Positions 1 to 10,765 of a stretch of 64,000 nt of DNA are shown in pieces; position 1 is the first letter of the stretch, and every line of letters begins with the position of its first letter. A program made the position numbers and the translations under genes. The stretch comes from Luscinia megarhynchos (Eukaryota; Chordata; Aves; Passeriformes; Turdidae). The notes under the pieces are model-generated. The model did not search any database and had not been told where the DNA came from. It saw only the letters and a list, made by a program, of their open reading frames with translations. The DNA is taken from positions 62,001-126,000 of the forward strand of contig JAPFBE010000033.1 in NCBI GenBank assembly GCA_034336665.1, given 5' to 3'.

Positions 1-1532
1 TGAGGAGGGAAGGAACTCTCCTGAAAGGCTGACCAAAGAGATATTTGAGCACTTGCTCCAGAGCAATGCCAGCCTCCAAATATCTCTAGACAGCTACAAT
101 GGACAAATATCAGTCCACGGCCCCGCTCATAAGTTGTTCAAAGAGGAATTCCACCTCATTCCTCGTGAGGAGTCGGAGACCACTCGATGCTCTCACAGTG
201 TTCACAGATGCATCAGGGGCCTCTCATAAGTCGTTGATGACTTGGAGAAATCCACAGACTCAACACTGGGAAGCTGATGTTGAGTTTGTGGAGGGATCGC
301 CTCAGATAGCCGATCTGGCTGCAGTTGTGAGAGCCTTTGAGAAGTTCTCAGAGCCATTTAACTTGGCAACTGACTCGGCTTATATTGCTGGAGTGGTGTC
401 TAGAGCGGAGCAGGCAGTTCTCAAAGATATTGATAATGAGCATCTCTTCAGGCTGCTCTCAAAACTAATCTATTTAGTTTCACATAGAGAACATCCCTTC
501 TATGTGATGCATGTTTGATCACATACCAAGTTGCCAGGAGAAATCGCACAAGGGAATAGAGTGGCAGATTCCCTTGCAGCCCCAGCTGAGAAAGCATGCC
601 TCCCTGACATTTTTCAACAGGCAAAACTGAGCCACCAGCAATACCACCAGAATGCTCCAGGTCTGGTCCGTCAGTTCTAGGTAACATGGAGTCAGGGTCG
701 AGCCATTGTGGCCACCTGTTCCAGCTGCCAGCTCCAGGCCATGCCATCACTGGTATGGGGGTTAATCCCCGAGGTGTTGGCAGCTGCGAAGTGTGGCAGA
801 CAGATATCACACACATTCCCAGTTTCGGACACCTCAAATGTAAGCATTGACACATATTCAGGTGCAGTTTATGCCTCTGCCCATGCAGGAGAAAGGGCTG
901 TGCATGCCAAGCAACACTTAGTACAAGCCTTTTCAGTGTTGGGGATCCCTAGGGAAATCAAAACTGATAATGGCCCAACGTACACATCCAAGGAGTTCCT
1001 GGAATTTGCCCAGCAGTGGGGAGTGGAACATAAAACTGGCATCCTCCACTCCCCCACAGGCCAAGCTGTGATTGAGCGTGCCCACCAGATGCTCAAACAG
1101 GTCCTGGCTAGATAGTGCAGTTCAACTGTGTGGATGTCTCCACAGCAAAAGCTCTGTAAAACCCTGTTCACTATCAATTTCTTGAGTTGTTCATTCGAAA
1201 ACATGAGTCCTCCTGTGGTACGTCCCTTTAACAGCAGTAAACAGTTCAAATTGTCTCAGCATCCACCAGTTTTAATTAGGGACACAGAAACATGGGAAAC
1301 CAAAGGTCCCTATGAGCTTGTTACCTGTGGTCGTGGTTATGCATGCATATCCACTCCCTCAGGCCCTCGGTGGATTCCCCAGAAGTGGGTCAAACCTTTT
1401 GCTCCGAAAAATCCAGCTCCAGCAGATGGAGATGAGAAGCAAGTAACCATTGCTTCGAAAAGAAGACGCTGCCAGAAGGAAGAGAAAAAAATCTTCATAA
1501 AGGACTACATTCCGGAAGACAAAGACTTTTAA
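1..1532 (+). pseudogene. pol: Decayed pol: RNase H and integrase
   Basis: RNase H lies at about 180-520, with the first active-site block FTDAS and a later ATDSAY block; the middle catalytic position reads ADL where families normally have EL. The integrase zinc-binding region (H-X3-H then C-X2-C, about 630-730) has an in-frame TAG between its halves near 679. The catalytic core follows: the first aspartate block (QTD, about 800) is in a different frame from the second, so there is a frame break. The second aspartate (TDNG, about 966) and glutamate are spaced D-X35-E. The C-terminal domain (about 1310-1405) ends in a WIPQKWVKPF block. A basic tail follows to the stop at 1532. At least two breaks make it non-functional. 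Confidence 0.85.
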
Positions 1533-1611
1533 AGGGTTTTTAAATGCTTGTTTTTCCTTTTAGAGAAAACCTACCCTCCACTCAACCCTGTGACAGTTTT
1601 GTAGAGAATTC

Positions 1612-2480
1612 ATGGCCAAAAACTGGTGTAATATTTTAAACCGTATTGCAATAGACACCCCAACTTATTCAAGTCCCAAAAGTCTCCCAAAGGGATTGTT
1701 TTTAATTTGTGGAGAGCGGGCATGGGCAGGGATTCCTTCTCAGCTTTTAGGAGGGCCATGTACCTTCGGGCGGTTGTCCCTGTTAGCACCCAACAAAACC
1801 TTAATTAGTGACTGGACTCACAAGAACAAATCGGCTGACAAAATACAAAAGAGAAGTGCTGACAATTTGGATCCAAACTGGAATGCTGATATTTTCCATT
1901 GGGCCAAATAAAAAAGAATAGCTGTGTCCATGTTTCTTCCGTGGGTCACAGCAGCCAAAGCTCTAGGTGAATTAGGCCACCTAGAGTGTTGGATTGTAAA
2001 ACAGGCAAACTTAACATCAACCGCCATCAGTTCCCTCCTAGAAGATGAGGAAATTACCAGGCAGGCCACACTCCAATATCGTGCTGCTGTAGATTTTCTT
2101 CTGCTACTGCATGGACATGAATGCCTGGAATTTGAAGGACTTTGCTGCATGAATCTGACCTCAAAAGCTCCTAACGTCCACGCTGCCCTTCGAAACATAA
2201 ATAGCCTTATTGGACAAGTGAAGCAAAAATAAAAAAATTGGTTCAATAAACTGTTCAAAGGCTGGTGGTCCTCAGGGTGTTGGACTTCTATAGTTAAAAC
2301 AATTTTGTTATTCTTTATTATTCTTTTCCTTGTAACAATCGCGTTTGGGATCCTACGTCACTTAGTTTTCAAAGCTATTAATAGTATCATTCCTTCTACC
2401 TCCATAGTCAATCACATAGAAATAAAAAACATAAAACAATCTAATTCTCCCACCAATTACAAATGGTGGGCAAAATCATA
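1612..2480 (+). pseudogene. env: Env remnant with CX6CC transmembrane subunit
   Basis: The surface-subunit tail is open from 1612 to 1911 and includes a GPCTFGRL block and a basic stretch (QKRS) where a furin-type cleavage site would be expected. A stop at 1909-1911 separates it from the transmembrane subunit (1924-2232). That part has the heptad-rich segment, then a C-X6-C-C motif at 2122-2148, the disulfide motif of gamma/alpha-type Env. A membrane-spanning hydrophobic run follows at about 2290-2390, after another stop near 2230. CX6CC is known to link surface and transmembrane subunits covalently. Env role is membrane fusion; this copy is broken. Confidence 0.8.
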
Positions 2481-2526
2481 ATTCGAGTCAAAATAAATCT
2501 AATATCTTTCCCCCACTTATTAAACA

Positions 2527-2539
2527 GAAAACGAGGAGA
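2527..2539 (+). promoter_or_regulatory. Polypurine tract before the 3' LTR
   Basis: A purine-rich run (gaaaacgaggaga) immediately precedes the TG that opens the LTR. This is the expected plus-strand primer position. Confidence 0.7.
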
Positions 2540-3262
2540 TGTTGTAACCCAATACCAGAGGTATAAGGAATGCTTTAACCCTTCCCCCCTCTCCCCATCC
2601 TATTGGCAGAAAGCCAAATTCCCCTCTGACCCTTTCCTAGAAAAGACCGTTATCTGAGCTTTTCTTCCTCTTTTTGCCCTGGGACCACCATGAAATAAAC
2701 TACAAACTTTAAGTTAGGCAAGGAGCCTCTTTTGAACCTTTGTTTATCCCATGCTGTGCCTAGCTCCTTCTTAAAAACTAGCATAGTAAATAGCTAGGAA
2801 AGAGTTAAAGCTTACAGCAGGTGTTTCCACCTGGTCCAAATGTATATTAATCCATTGAATTCTATGGTTTTTTGGAGGGACCCTTACCACCAAGAATACC
2901 AGATGGAGAGGATCAACAAGGCACCTTTGGGATCCATGGAGTGGTGATATTTTCTACTTAATCTGTCTCTGTCCTTTTTCTATCCCCCCCATCTCTTTTT
3001 CAATTTCTTTCTTCCTTTCTCTTTCTCTCTCATTTACTATTAAATAAAATAATCTTATCTCTTTCCAACTTTTCTCTACTTTTCCTCTTTCTTTCACTTT
3101 GCCTCTTTTACCATTAATAAAGTAAAAAAACCCATTTTTTTGTTACCAACATATAACCTCGTTTGAGTTTAAATCTAGTTTTGGGGAATATTCTAACCTG
3201 AAGTTTTTTCTGCAATTCACAAAGAGCTGTTTTGCTCCTCTATAATTAAGCAGATTGCAACA
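2540..3262 (+). repeat. 3' LTR of the first provirus
   Basis: The LTR starts TGTTGTAA directly after the polypurine tract and ends TTGCAACA, a near-perfect inverted pair of termini. It contains AATAAA signals near 2693, 3042 and 3116 and pyrimidine-rich stretches. The right boundary is set by the inverted terminus and by the abrupt start of CR1-like sequence. Confidence 0.75.
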
Positions 3263-3458
3263 GCCTCATAAGTAAGTTTGCTGACAACACAAAGCTGGGA
3301 TGAGTGTCCCATATCCTAGAGTGCTGTGCTGCCATTTATTGGGATTTTACAGGTGGGAGACATGGGCAGAGAGGAACCTTCTGAAATTCAACAAAGGCAA
3401 ATGCAGGGGCCTGCACCTGGGGAAGAATAACCCCTGGCACCAGTGCAGGTTAGGGGTG
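3263..3458 (+). mobile_element. CR1 LINE copy a, first piece
   Basis: This has CR1 open-reading-frame-2 C-terminal sequence (the block coding for ...FADDTKL-like residues followed by the 'gaaattcaacaaaggcaaat' region). It stops exactly at the ERVL-A insertion and resumes at 10133. The 5' end is missing or cut by the first provirus. Confidence 0.85.
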
Positions 3459-4131
3459 TGTCCTGGGTTGATGATTTGACTGACTCCTCACCCTGCCCCC
3501 CTTGGCCATGAAGCTGTCTGCTCCCGGGGGAGGGGCCGCCTGGGCTCTGCTCTGCGGAATGGCCTTGGTTTGCCGCGGGCTTGGCTTGGGGGGGGTGCTC
3601 GCACGGCTGCGCGCTTGGCTCTGGCTGCTGCTGCGGGTGGCTATCGCTGCTGTGGTGGTGGCTCGTGGCCTGGTTTGTTAGTTAGCTGTTTTTTGCTTGA
3701 TTTTCTTTTTTACTTTATATTGCTTGAATTATTTGGTTTAGCTCGCTGCTGTTTAAGGCTTGCTGGCTATTCCGGCTGTTTTTTCCTTTCTCTCTCTCCC
3801 CCTCTCCCTTCTCCCCCTCACCCCCCAGGATTCAGCACCAGCTCCGGAGGAACCCTGCGGCCTGCCTCTGGACACCGGCCAGAGAAGCGTTTCGCCCTTC
3901 TAGTGAAGATCGAAGCGTCCAAGTTTCTCTCTCTTTCGGTGAAAACTTTTTTGTCATCTGGGTCTGTGCTGGGAAGTGTTCCTTTTGTATGTGTTAATAA
4001 ATAGGTTTTTTTTCCACTTTTCCCCCCGAGTGAAATTTTTTTCTTAAGTCCAGTGGGATAAAGAGTTTGGGGTTTATTTCCTGGGAAGCTCTTCTGGGGG
4101 TTTTTTCCCTAAGTTTGTCCAAACTTGGACA
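3459..4131 (+). repeat. ERVL-A 5' LTR
   Basis: It begins TGTCCTGGG and ends ACTTGGACA. AATAAA lies at 3997-4002, and a GC-rich U3/R segment lies at 3490-3680. It is paired with the LTR at 9492-10132. This copy tends to have longer homopolymers than its partner (for example eight Gs versus five in the ggcttgggg block). Confidence 0.93.
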
Positions 4132-4140
4132 TTTCTTATT

Positions 4141-4158
4141 TGGTGGCCCGTACGGGGA
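4141..4158 (+). promoter_or_regulatory. Primer binding site, tRNA-Ile
   Basis: The sequence tggtggcccgtacgggga is an exact 18-nt complement of the 3' end (with CCA) of vertebrate tRNA-Ile(AAU). It lies 9 nt after the LTR end, a longer gap than the usual 2-3 nt. Confidence 0.88.
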
Positions 4159-4220
4159 GGAGAAAGTGGAAAAAAACTTTAATAACATCTTGTTTTTAAT
4201 TGGTCTGTATTGATATCAGT

Positions 4221-6270
4221 ATGTTTTTTGAAGCCGTGATGTCTGTTGGATTGGAAGCCTGCCTGTATGTTTGCTCTTTAGAGTTTTTTGAAATCTTAAT
4301 ACCCCTGTGGTCTTTGGGCCTGTTCTCTTACTCAGAGATAGCCCCAGTGTTGTCTCTAGCACGTAGTTTTTTCATGAAAGGGGTATTAACCAAAATACTC
4401 ATTGGGCTAGGCTTGGTTGTAATGATCTGCCAGAAGTTTATGAAGGTGTTAGAATCCACTTCAGGGATGTACAAGTCGTGGTTTGTGTTGTGCACTCAAT
4501 TCATTAGAGGAGAAGCAAGCAAAGAGGATTTTTTGCCTTTATTTTCCTTCTTCTCCCCTGAATTATTTACATCTCTGTTAGAAAATGTTCAGCTCTCCCT
4601 GAGTGTAAAGGAAACCATCTTTCTAGTATTTAATTTAGTAAGTTTTTTCTATACTGTCTGCAGTTTATACAGAATGAAAGCTGAGATTTCTAGGGATGCA
4701 GGTGTTACAACCCCTGATTTGGTAGCAAAGCAGAGTGTGAAGAATTCTGAGTGGTGTGGCAAATGGGAGGAACTGGGCCAAATTCTAAAAGAGTTTTCTG
4801 AACCTATAATCTGGGATTTTTCATCTGAACAAATTCAAGACCCAGTCAAGATTGCAAAGTACTTAAAAGAAAAGTGTCAGGACAATTCTAAGGAAAAGAG
4901 AATCACTGCAGTGAGCTGGGCTCTGGCGACGCTATCTAACCCCGTTAGATAGTGTAGGACAACAAACAAAGGAGAGGGAACAGGGAGATAACGTAGCTAC
5001 TATTCCAGTTACTCAGACTGCAGTTAACACCTCAGGCTCCAGGACAGGGGCAAAATTAGACAGCAAGCTTCAACCTATGGCTGTGGCTACCAGTACCAGG
5101 AGTAGAAAGTGCACAAAGAAAACAGATCGGCCGGTGGAGGATGATGATGATGAGGATGCAGGAGAAGGACCTTCAACTCCCCCTGATATAAAATCCGGAG
5201 TTAAAGTGACTGATGAGAGATCAGAAACTAATAATGAGTCCTTTTCCCTGAAAGATCTTCGTGGTCTAAGAAAAGATTATACAAGGCGACCTGATGAATC
5301 CATAATTAGTTGGCTGGTCCGGCTTTGGGATGCGGCAGGTGAAGCAACCACCCTGGATGGCACGGAAGCGAGATATTTGGGATCCCTGTCTCAAGATCCA
5401 GTCATCGACCAAGGTATGATGAGGGGAGCTAATCCTCAGAGCCTCTGGTCACGTGTATTGGACAGTGTGGCACAAAGATATCTCTGCGCTGATGACCTGT
5501 ACATGCAGCAGACCAGATGGAAACCATCGAGCAGGGAATCCAACGCTTGAGAGAGATGGCGTGGCAGAAATTATTTTCTCAGATGACGTAACAACTAGAA
5601 ATCCAGATCTGGCACCGCACACCGATTATGTGGAGGAAGCTTGTGAGGCTTGGACCATCTGACTATGCCTCAGCTCTTGCAATCATGAAACCAGAAGACA
5701 CATACGAGACAGTGCTTGATATGGCAAAGAAGCTTCGGGCGACGCTGATGCTGTGCATGGCCCAACGCATGCCAGGATTGCAGCCGTGGAAACACGCTTA
5801 CAGAACTTGGAGGATAAGTTGGAGGAAACCATAAGAAGCTGAGAGAGGAAATCAAGGAGGATCTCCTCCAAATCTCAGCTGTGCAAATCAGACGTCCTGG
5901 CAGTCAACGCAGACGCCTCTGCTGAGGAGAGAAGGTACACCCCACGCAGCGGAGTTGTGGTTTTTCTGCGTGACCGCGGAGAAAACATGAAGAGGTGGGA
6001 TGGAAAGCCCACAGCTGTTCTGGCACGACGAGTGCGTGATTTGAAGGAAGACAAGGCTCAACAAGAAGGTTCCATCAGAAAGAGAGCAGCTCCAGTCGCC
6101 TCGGAACCACAGTGCCACATATGAGGAGGATGATGACGACATGTCCGATTCACTTGAAGGAACTTCTAAGACCTATGCCCCCGTCAAAAAGGACAAACAG
6201 GTTTAGAGAAGCCCTGCCTCTAGCCAGGGTGAGGCCAGGGAAACCGAGTGTTTTGGACCGTGTGGATTCG
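4221..6270 (+). pseudogene. gag: ERVL-A gag, broken, with hydrophobic N-terminal region
   Basis: I start at ATG 4221 because the same MxFExxMS start is conserved in ERVL-C (ATG 37123). The upstream frame has no earlier ATG. The first 170 codons contain several hydrophobic segments (about residues 20-45, 60-75 and 135-155), the last followed by YTVCS and a basic AEIS block. A stop ends this frame at 4952. The capsid-like part (about 5077-5550) has an acidic linker, then the SFSLKDLRGLRKDY block and the EARYLGSL block. After further frame changes there is a coiled-coil segment (about 5770-5880) and the ERVL Gag C-terminal FLRDRGENM motif near 5960-5990. No CCHC zinc knuckle was seen. The protein would assemble the particle; this copy is interrupted at least three times. 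Confidence 0.75.
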
Positions 6271-6289
6271 GGTGGCCTGGCACATCGAA

Positions 6290-6530
6290 ACCACAGAAGT
6301 ATAAAGCTTTAGTGGACACTGGAGCACAGTGTACTATATTTCCATCAGGATGTGTCGGAGAAGAGACTGCTTCTATTGCTGGTGTAACAGGTGGATCACA
6401 GGACTTTACCATAGTGGAAGCGAAATGAGTCTAACCGAAGAGAGTGGAAGAGATACCCGATTGTGACTGGCCCAGAGGCCCCGTGTATTTTGGGAATAGA
6501 TTTCCTTCAAAGCTGGTATTTTAAGGACCC
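6290..6530 (+). pseudogene. pro: ERVL-A protease remnant
   Basis: The aspartic protease active-site block LVDTGAQ is coded at about 6309-6329 (DTGA 6315-6326). A downstream GIDFL block (about 6491-6505) matches the C-terminal part of retroviral proteases. A stop at 6427 and a frame change separate the two. The active-site aspartate is intact but the reading frame is not. Confidence 0.75.
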
Positions 6531-6559
6531 AAAAGGCTTCAAGTGGGCATTTGGGATAG

Positions 6560-7992
6560 CGGCTGTGATGGTAGAGAGAATCCGCAATTGAACACCCTGC
6601 CCCGGACTATGTGAGAATCCAATTGCCGTGGGACTCCTGAGGGTAGAGGAGCAGAGGGTACCGATTGCCACTTCGATAGTACATCGTCGGCAATATAGAA
6701 CCACTGGATGCTGTGATCCCGACCATAAGATGATCCGGAGCTGGAGCGCCAAGGGTGGTGAGCAAACCCACTCACCCTTCAACAGCCCCATCTGGCCTGT
6801 GCGCAAATCTGACGGAGAATGGAGACTGACTGTGGACTACCGCGCATTGAATGAAGTCACCCCACCGTTGAGCGCTGCCGTGCCGGACATGCTGGAGCTC
6901 CAGTACGAGCTAGAGTCCAAGGCAGCAAGGTGGTATGCCACCATTGACATTGCCAATGCGTTTTTCTCCATTCCTTTGGCAGCAGAATGCAGGCCGCAGT
7001 TTGCTTTCTCCTGGAGGGGCGTGCAGTACACCTGGAACTGACTGCCCCAGGGGTGGAAGCACAGCCCCACCATCTGCCATGGGCTGATCCAGGCTGCACT
7101 GGAAAAAGGTGAAGCTCCAGAACATTTGCAGTACATCGATGACATCATTGTGTGGGGAAACACAGCAGAAGAAGTGTTTGGGAAAGGAGAGGAAATTATC
7201 CGAATTCTCCTTGAAGCCGGTTTTGCCATCAAGAAGAATAAAGTTAAGGGACCTGCTCGTGAGATCCAGTTCCTGGGAGTGAAGTGGCAAGATGGAAGAC
7301 GTCAGATTCCTACTGATGTTATTAATAAAATCACAGCTATGTCTCCACCTACCAACAAGAAGGAGACACAAGCTTTCTTGGGTGCTATAGGCTTTTGGAG
7401 AATGCACATCCCCGAGTACAGTCAGATTGTGAGCCCTCTTTACCAGGTTACTCGGAAGAAGAATGATTTTCATTGGGGCCCAGAACAACAACAAGCCTTC
7501 ATCCAGATTAAACAAGAGATCGCCCATGCAGTAGCTCTTGGCCCCGTCAGGACGGGGCCAGATGTGAAGAATGTGCTCTACTCTGCAGCTGGAAACCACG
7601 GTTTATCTTGGAGTCTGTGGCAGAAGGTGCCAGGTGAGACCCGAGGCCGACCCCTGGGATTCTGGAGCAGAAGTTACAGAGGGTCTGAAGGCAATTATAC
7701 CCCGACAGAAAAGGAAATCTTGGCTGCTTATGAGGGAGTCCAAGCTGCTTCAGAGGTGATTGGCACAGAAGCACAACTCTTTCTGGCACCCCGGTTGCCA
7801 GTGCTGGGTGGATGTTCAGTGGAAGGTTCCTTCCACCCACCATGCCACCAGTGCCACATGGAGCAAGTGGATAGCCCTCATTACGCAGCGCCCCGGATCG
7901 GGAAATTAAATCGCCCCAGGATCTTAGAAATAATTACCAACTGGCCAGAGGGAGAAAGTTTTGGTGTGACAGATGAGGAACAAGAACCGTGA
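6560..7992 (+). pseudogene. pol: ERVL-A reverse transcriptase and connection region
   Basis: The fingers region with the SPIWPVRKSDGEWR block lies at about 6780-6825. The DIANAFF block holding the first catalytic aspartate is at about 6943. LPQGW follows at 7042, and the YIDD catalytic box is at 7132-7143. An in-frame TGA at 7039-7041 stands directly before LPQGW; the same TGA occurs at the same site in ERVL-B (27249-27251). After the stop the frame stays open to 7990 through thumb and connection (LGAIGFWR, WGPEQQQAF). The frame then changes before RNase H. RT copies the RNA genome into DNA; this copy is inactive as written unless the stop is suppressed. Confidence 0.88.
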
Positions 7993-8029
7993 CCCGGGCT
8001 GAAGAAGCACCACCTACAACCAGCTACCG

Positions 8030-9480
8030 GCAGAGGAAATTCGCTATGCCCTGTTCACCGACGGTTCCTGTCGCATTGTAGGGACAAATCGGAAATGGAA
8101 AGCAGCTGTATGGAGCCCTACACGACGGGTTGCAGAAGCTACTGAAGGAGAAGGAGGGTCTAGTCAATTCGCTGAACTCAAAGCTGTCCAACTGGCTTTG
8201 AATATTGCCGAAAGAGAGAGGTGGCCAAAGCTCTATCTTTACACTGATTCCTGGATGGTAGCCAACGCTTTGTGGGGATGGCTGCAGAGATGGAAAGAGA
8301 CGAACTGGCAGCGCAGAGGAAGACCAATCTGGGCTGCTGAAGAGTGGAAAGACATAGCTACTCGGTTAGACAAGCTACCCGTGAAGGTTCGCCATGTGGA
8401 CTTCATGTCCCCAGAAGTAGAGCTAATGAAGAACAGCCAAAATAACCATCAAGTAGATCAAGCAGCAAAAATAGGGGGGTTGGAAATAGATTTAGATTGG
8501 AAACATAAGGGAGAGTTGTTCCTGGCTCGATGGGCCCATGATGCCTCAGGCCATCAGGGGAGGGATGCCACCTATAAGTGGGCACGAGACCGAGGGGTGG
8601 ATCTTACCATGGACAGCATAACACAAGTTATCCATGACTGTGATACCTGTGCTGCCATCAAGCAGGCCAAGCGAGTGAAGCCCCTCTGGTATGGTGGACG
8701 TTGGTCCAAGTACAAGTACGGGGAGGCTTGGCAGATTGATTACATCGCACTGCCTCAGACCCGCCAGGGCAAACGTTATGTGCTGACCATGGTGGAAGCC
8801 ACCACCGGATGGTTGGAGACTTACGCTGTATCTCACGCTACTGCCCGCAACACCATCCTGGGCCTGGAAAAACAGGTCCTTTGGAGGCATGGTACCCCTG
8901 AGAGGATCGAGTCAGACAATGGGACTCATTTTAAGAATAACCTTGTCAACACCTGGGCTAGGGAACACGGTATTGAGTGGGTGTACCACATCCCTTACCA
9001 TGCACCAGCTGCAGGTAAAGTGGAGAGGTACAATGGATTGTTAAAGACCACCTTAAAGGCATTGGGTGGGGGATCCTTTAAGAATTGGGAGCAGCATTTG
9101 GCAAAGGCCACTTGGTTAGTCAACACTCGAGGTTCCACCAACCGAGCAGGTCCTGCCCAATCTGAGTGCCTTAATACAGTAGATGGAGACAAAGTCCCAG
9201 CGCCCATGTCAGAGGATTGCTAGGGAAGACAGTATGGATTAATCCTGCTCGAGTACAGGCAAACCCATTCGGGGATTGCCTTTGCTCAAGGACCTGGATG
9301 TACTTGGTGGATAATGCAGAAAGATGGAACAACCCGCTGTGTACCTCAGGGAGATCTGACTGTGGGATGAGACAGAAGGAATATGTAAATGTTGAAGGTT
9401 TGAGCAAGTCAGAGGAAGTGTTCATATTGTGTTTCATGAGTGTATATCCCAATCGTGTGTCAATGATCACGATATGGGAT
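8030..9480 (+). pseudogene. pol: ERVL-A RNase H and integrase, nearly intact frame
   Basis: One frame runs open to 9223. RNase H shows FTDGS (aspartate at 8060-8062), AELKAV and YTDSW. The integrase zinc-binding domain has a pair of histidines (HDASGH) and C-X2-C (CDTC, about 8640-8652). The catalytic core has aspartates at 8738-8740 and 8915-8917 and glutamate at 9023-9025, spaced D-X35-E. All catalytic residues are present. The C-terminal domain continues after 9223 in another frame (GTTRCVPQGDLT block near 9330-9365). This is the best preserved enzymatic part of the provirus; it lacks only a continuous link to RT and its own C-terminus. Confidence 0.88.
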
Positions 9481-9491
9481 AAGGGGTGGAA
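9481..9491 (+). promoter_or_regulatory. ERVL-A polypurine tract
   Basis: The purine run aaggggtggaa directly precedes the TG of the 3' LTR. Confidence 0.8.
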
Positions 9492-10132
9492 TGTCCTGGG
9501 TTGATGATTTGACTGACTCTCACCCTGCCCCCTTGGCCATGAAGCTGTCTGCTCCCTGGGAGGGCCGCCTGGGCTCTGCTCTGCGGAATGGCCTTGGTTT
9601 GCCGCGGGCTTGGCTTTGGGGGTGCTCGTGACGGCTGCGCGCTTGGCTCTGGCTGCTGCTGCGGGTGGCTATCGCTGCTGTGGTGGTGGCTCGTGGCCTG
9701 GTTTGTTAGTTAGCTGTTTTTGCTTGATTTTCTTTTACTTTATATTGCTTGAATTATTTGGTTTAGCTCGCTGCTGTTTAAGGCTTGCTGGCTATTCCGG
9801 CTGTTTTTTCCTTTCTCCCCTCTCCCTTCTCCCCTCACCCCCCAGGATTCAGCACCAGCTCCGAGGAACCCTGCGGCCTGCCTCTGGACACCGGCCAGAG
9901 AAGCTGCCGCTCTTCTAGTGAAGATCAAGGCCCAAGTTTCTCTCTTCGGTGAAAACTTTTTGTCATCTGGGTCTGTGCTGGAAGTGTTCCTTTGTATGTG
10001 CTAATAAATAGGTTTTTTCCACTTTTCCCCGAGTGAAATTTTTTCTTAAGTCCAGTGGGATAAAGAGTTTGGGGTTTATTTCCTGGAAGCTCTTCTGGGG
10101 GTTTTTTTCCCTAAGTTTGTCCAAACTTGACA
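9492..10132 (+). repeat. ERVL-A 3' LTR
   Basis: It begins TGTCCTGGG and ends AAACTTGACA, followed by the target duplication gggtg. It is 641 bp against 673 bp for the 5' partner. Most differences are one- or few-base length changes in homopolymers, plus a short divergent patch near 9900-9935. Confidence 0.93.
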
Positions 10133-10765
10133 GGGTGACCTGCTGGAAACCAGCTTTATGGAGAAGGACCTGAGGGTTCTGGTGGACAACAAACTGTCCA
10201 TTAGCCAGCAGTGTCCTTGTGACCAAGAAGGCCAGTCAGGTGCTTTAGAAAGATCATTGCCAGCAGGTCAAGGGGAGTGATCCTGCCCCTCTACTCAGCC
10301 CTGGTGAGGTACATCTAGAGCGCTGTGACCAGATCTGGTCTCCTCAGTACAAGAGAGACCAGGTCCAGCAGAGGGTGACAAAGATGCTTGAGGGACTGTA
10401 GCATCTCATGAAGAAAAGCTGAGGGAGCTGAGCCTATTCAGCCTTGAGAAGAGATGACTGAGAGGGGACATCATGGACCCCATCAATTTCTGTTAGTATC
10501 TGCAGGGAGGTGTCAGAAAATGCAGCCAGGCTTTGCTCGGTGGTGCCAAGCAATAGGACAAGAAGCAGAACTTTATGCACAGGAAGTTCCAACTGAACAT
10601 GGGGAAGAACTTCTTTACTGTGCGCGTGATCAAGCACAGGGACAGATTGCTCAGAGAGGTTGTGGAGTCTCCCTCACTGGAGATAGTCAAGGACCACCTG
10701 GATGCAATATTGTGCCATGTGCTCTAGGACGACTCTGCTTGAGCAGGGAGGTCAGACTAGATGTC
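10133..10765 (+). mobile_element. CR1 LINE copy a, second piece
   Basis: CR1 sequence resumes after ERVL-A at the target duplication and continues through the 3' end of the reverse transcriptase frame into the 3' untranslated region (CAGPGAGAEQNFM-type region decayed). It is then interrupted by a minus-strand LTR. Confidence 0.85.

Larger units (their letters stand above)
1..3262 (+). mobile_element. 3' half of an alpha/beta-type (class II) provirus
   Basis: The window opens inside pol of this element and runs through RNase H, integrase, env and the 3' LTR in canonical order on the plus strand. The integrase and RNase H motifs resemble the alpha/betaretrovirus group, whereas the env has a CX6CC transmembrane-subunit motif. 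The coding regions carry stops and frame breaks, so this is a fossil copy. The 5' half and any target duplication lie outside the window. The right edge abuts CR1 sequence, so the element may have inserted into the same CR1 that hosts the next provirus. The order of domains is seen directly; the class assignment is from family knowledge. Confidence 0.85.
3459..10132 (+). mobile_element. ERVL-A: complete ERVL-like provirus without env
   Basis: This is a 6.67-kb provirus with two LTRs (3459-4131, 9492-10132), a tRNA-Ile primer site, gag, pro, RT, RNase H, integrase and a polypurine tract. There is no env between integrase and the 3' LTR, as is usual for ERVL (class III) elements. The 5-bp target duplication gggtg is present at 3454-3458 and 10133-10137, and CR1 sequence reads straight across the empty site. 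Coding regions carry stops and frame changes. The LTRs are close to each other apart from many small, often homopolymer, length differences, which suggests a fairly recent insertion or imperfect base calling. Confidence 0.95.

Noticed and set aside
4141..4158. A tRNA gene fragment
   Set aside because: Only the complement of the tRNA 3' end is present, at the primer-site position of a provirus.
7547..7843. Minus-strand frames opposite ERVL-A pol
   Set aside because: They are shadows of the conserved RT/connection coding sequence on the plus strand.
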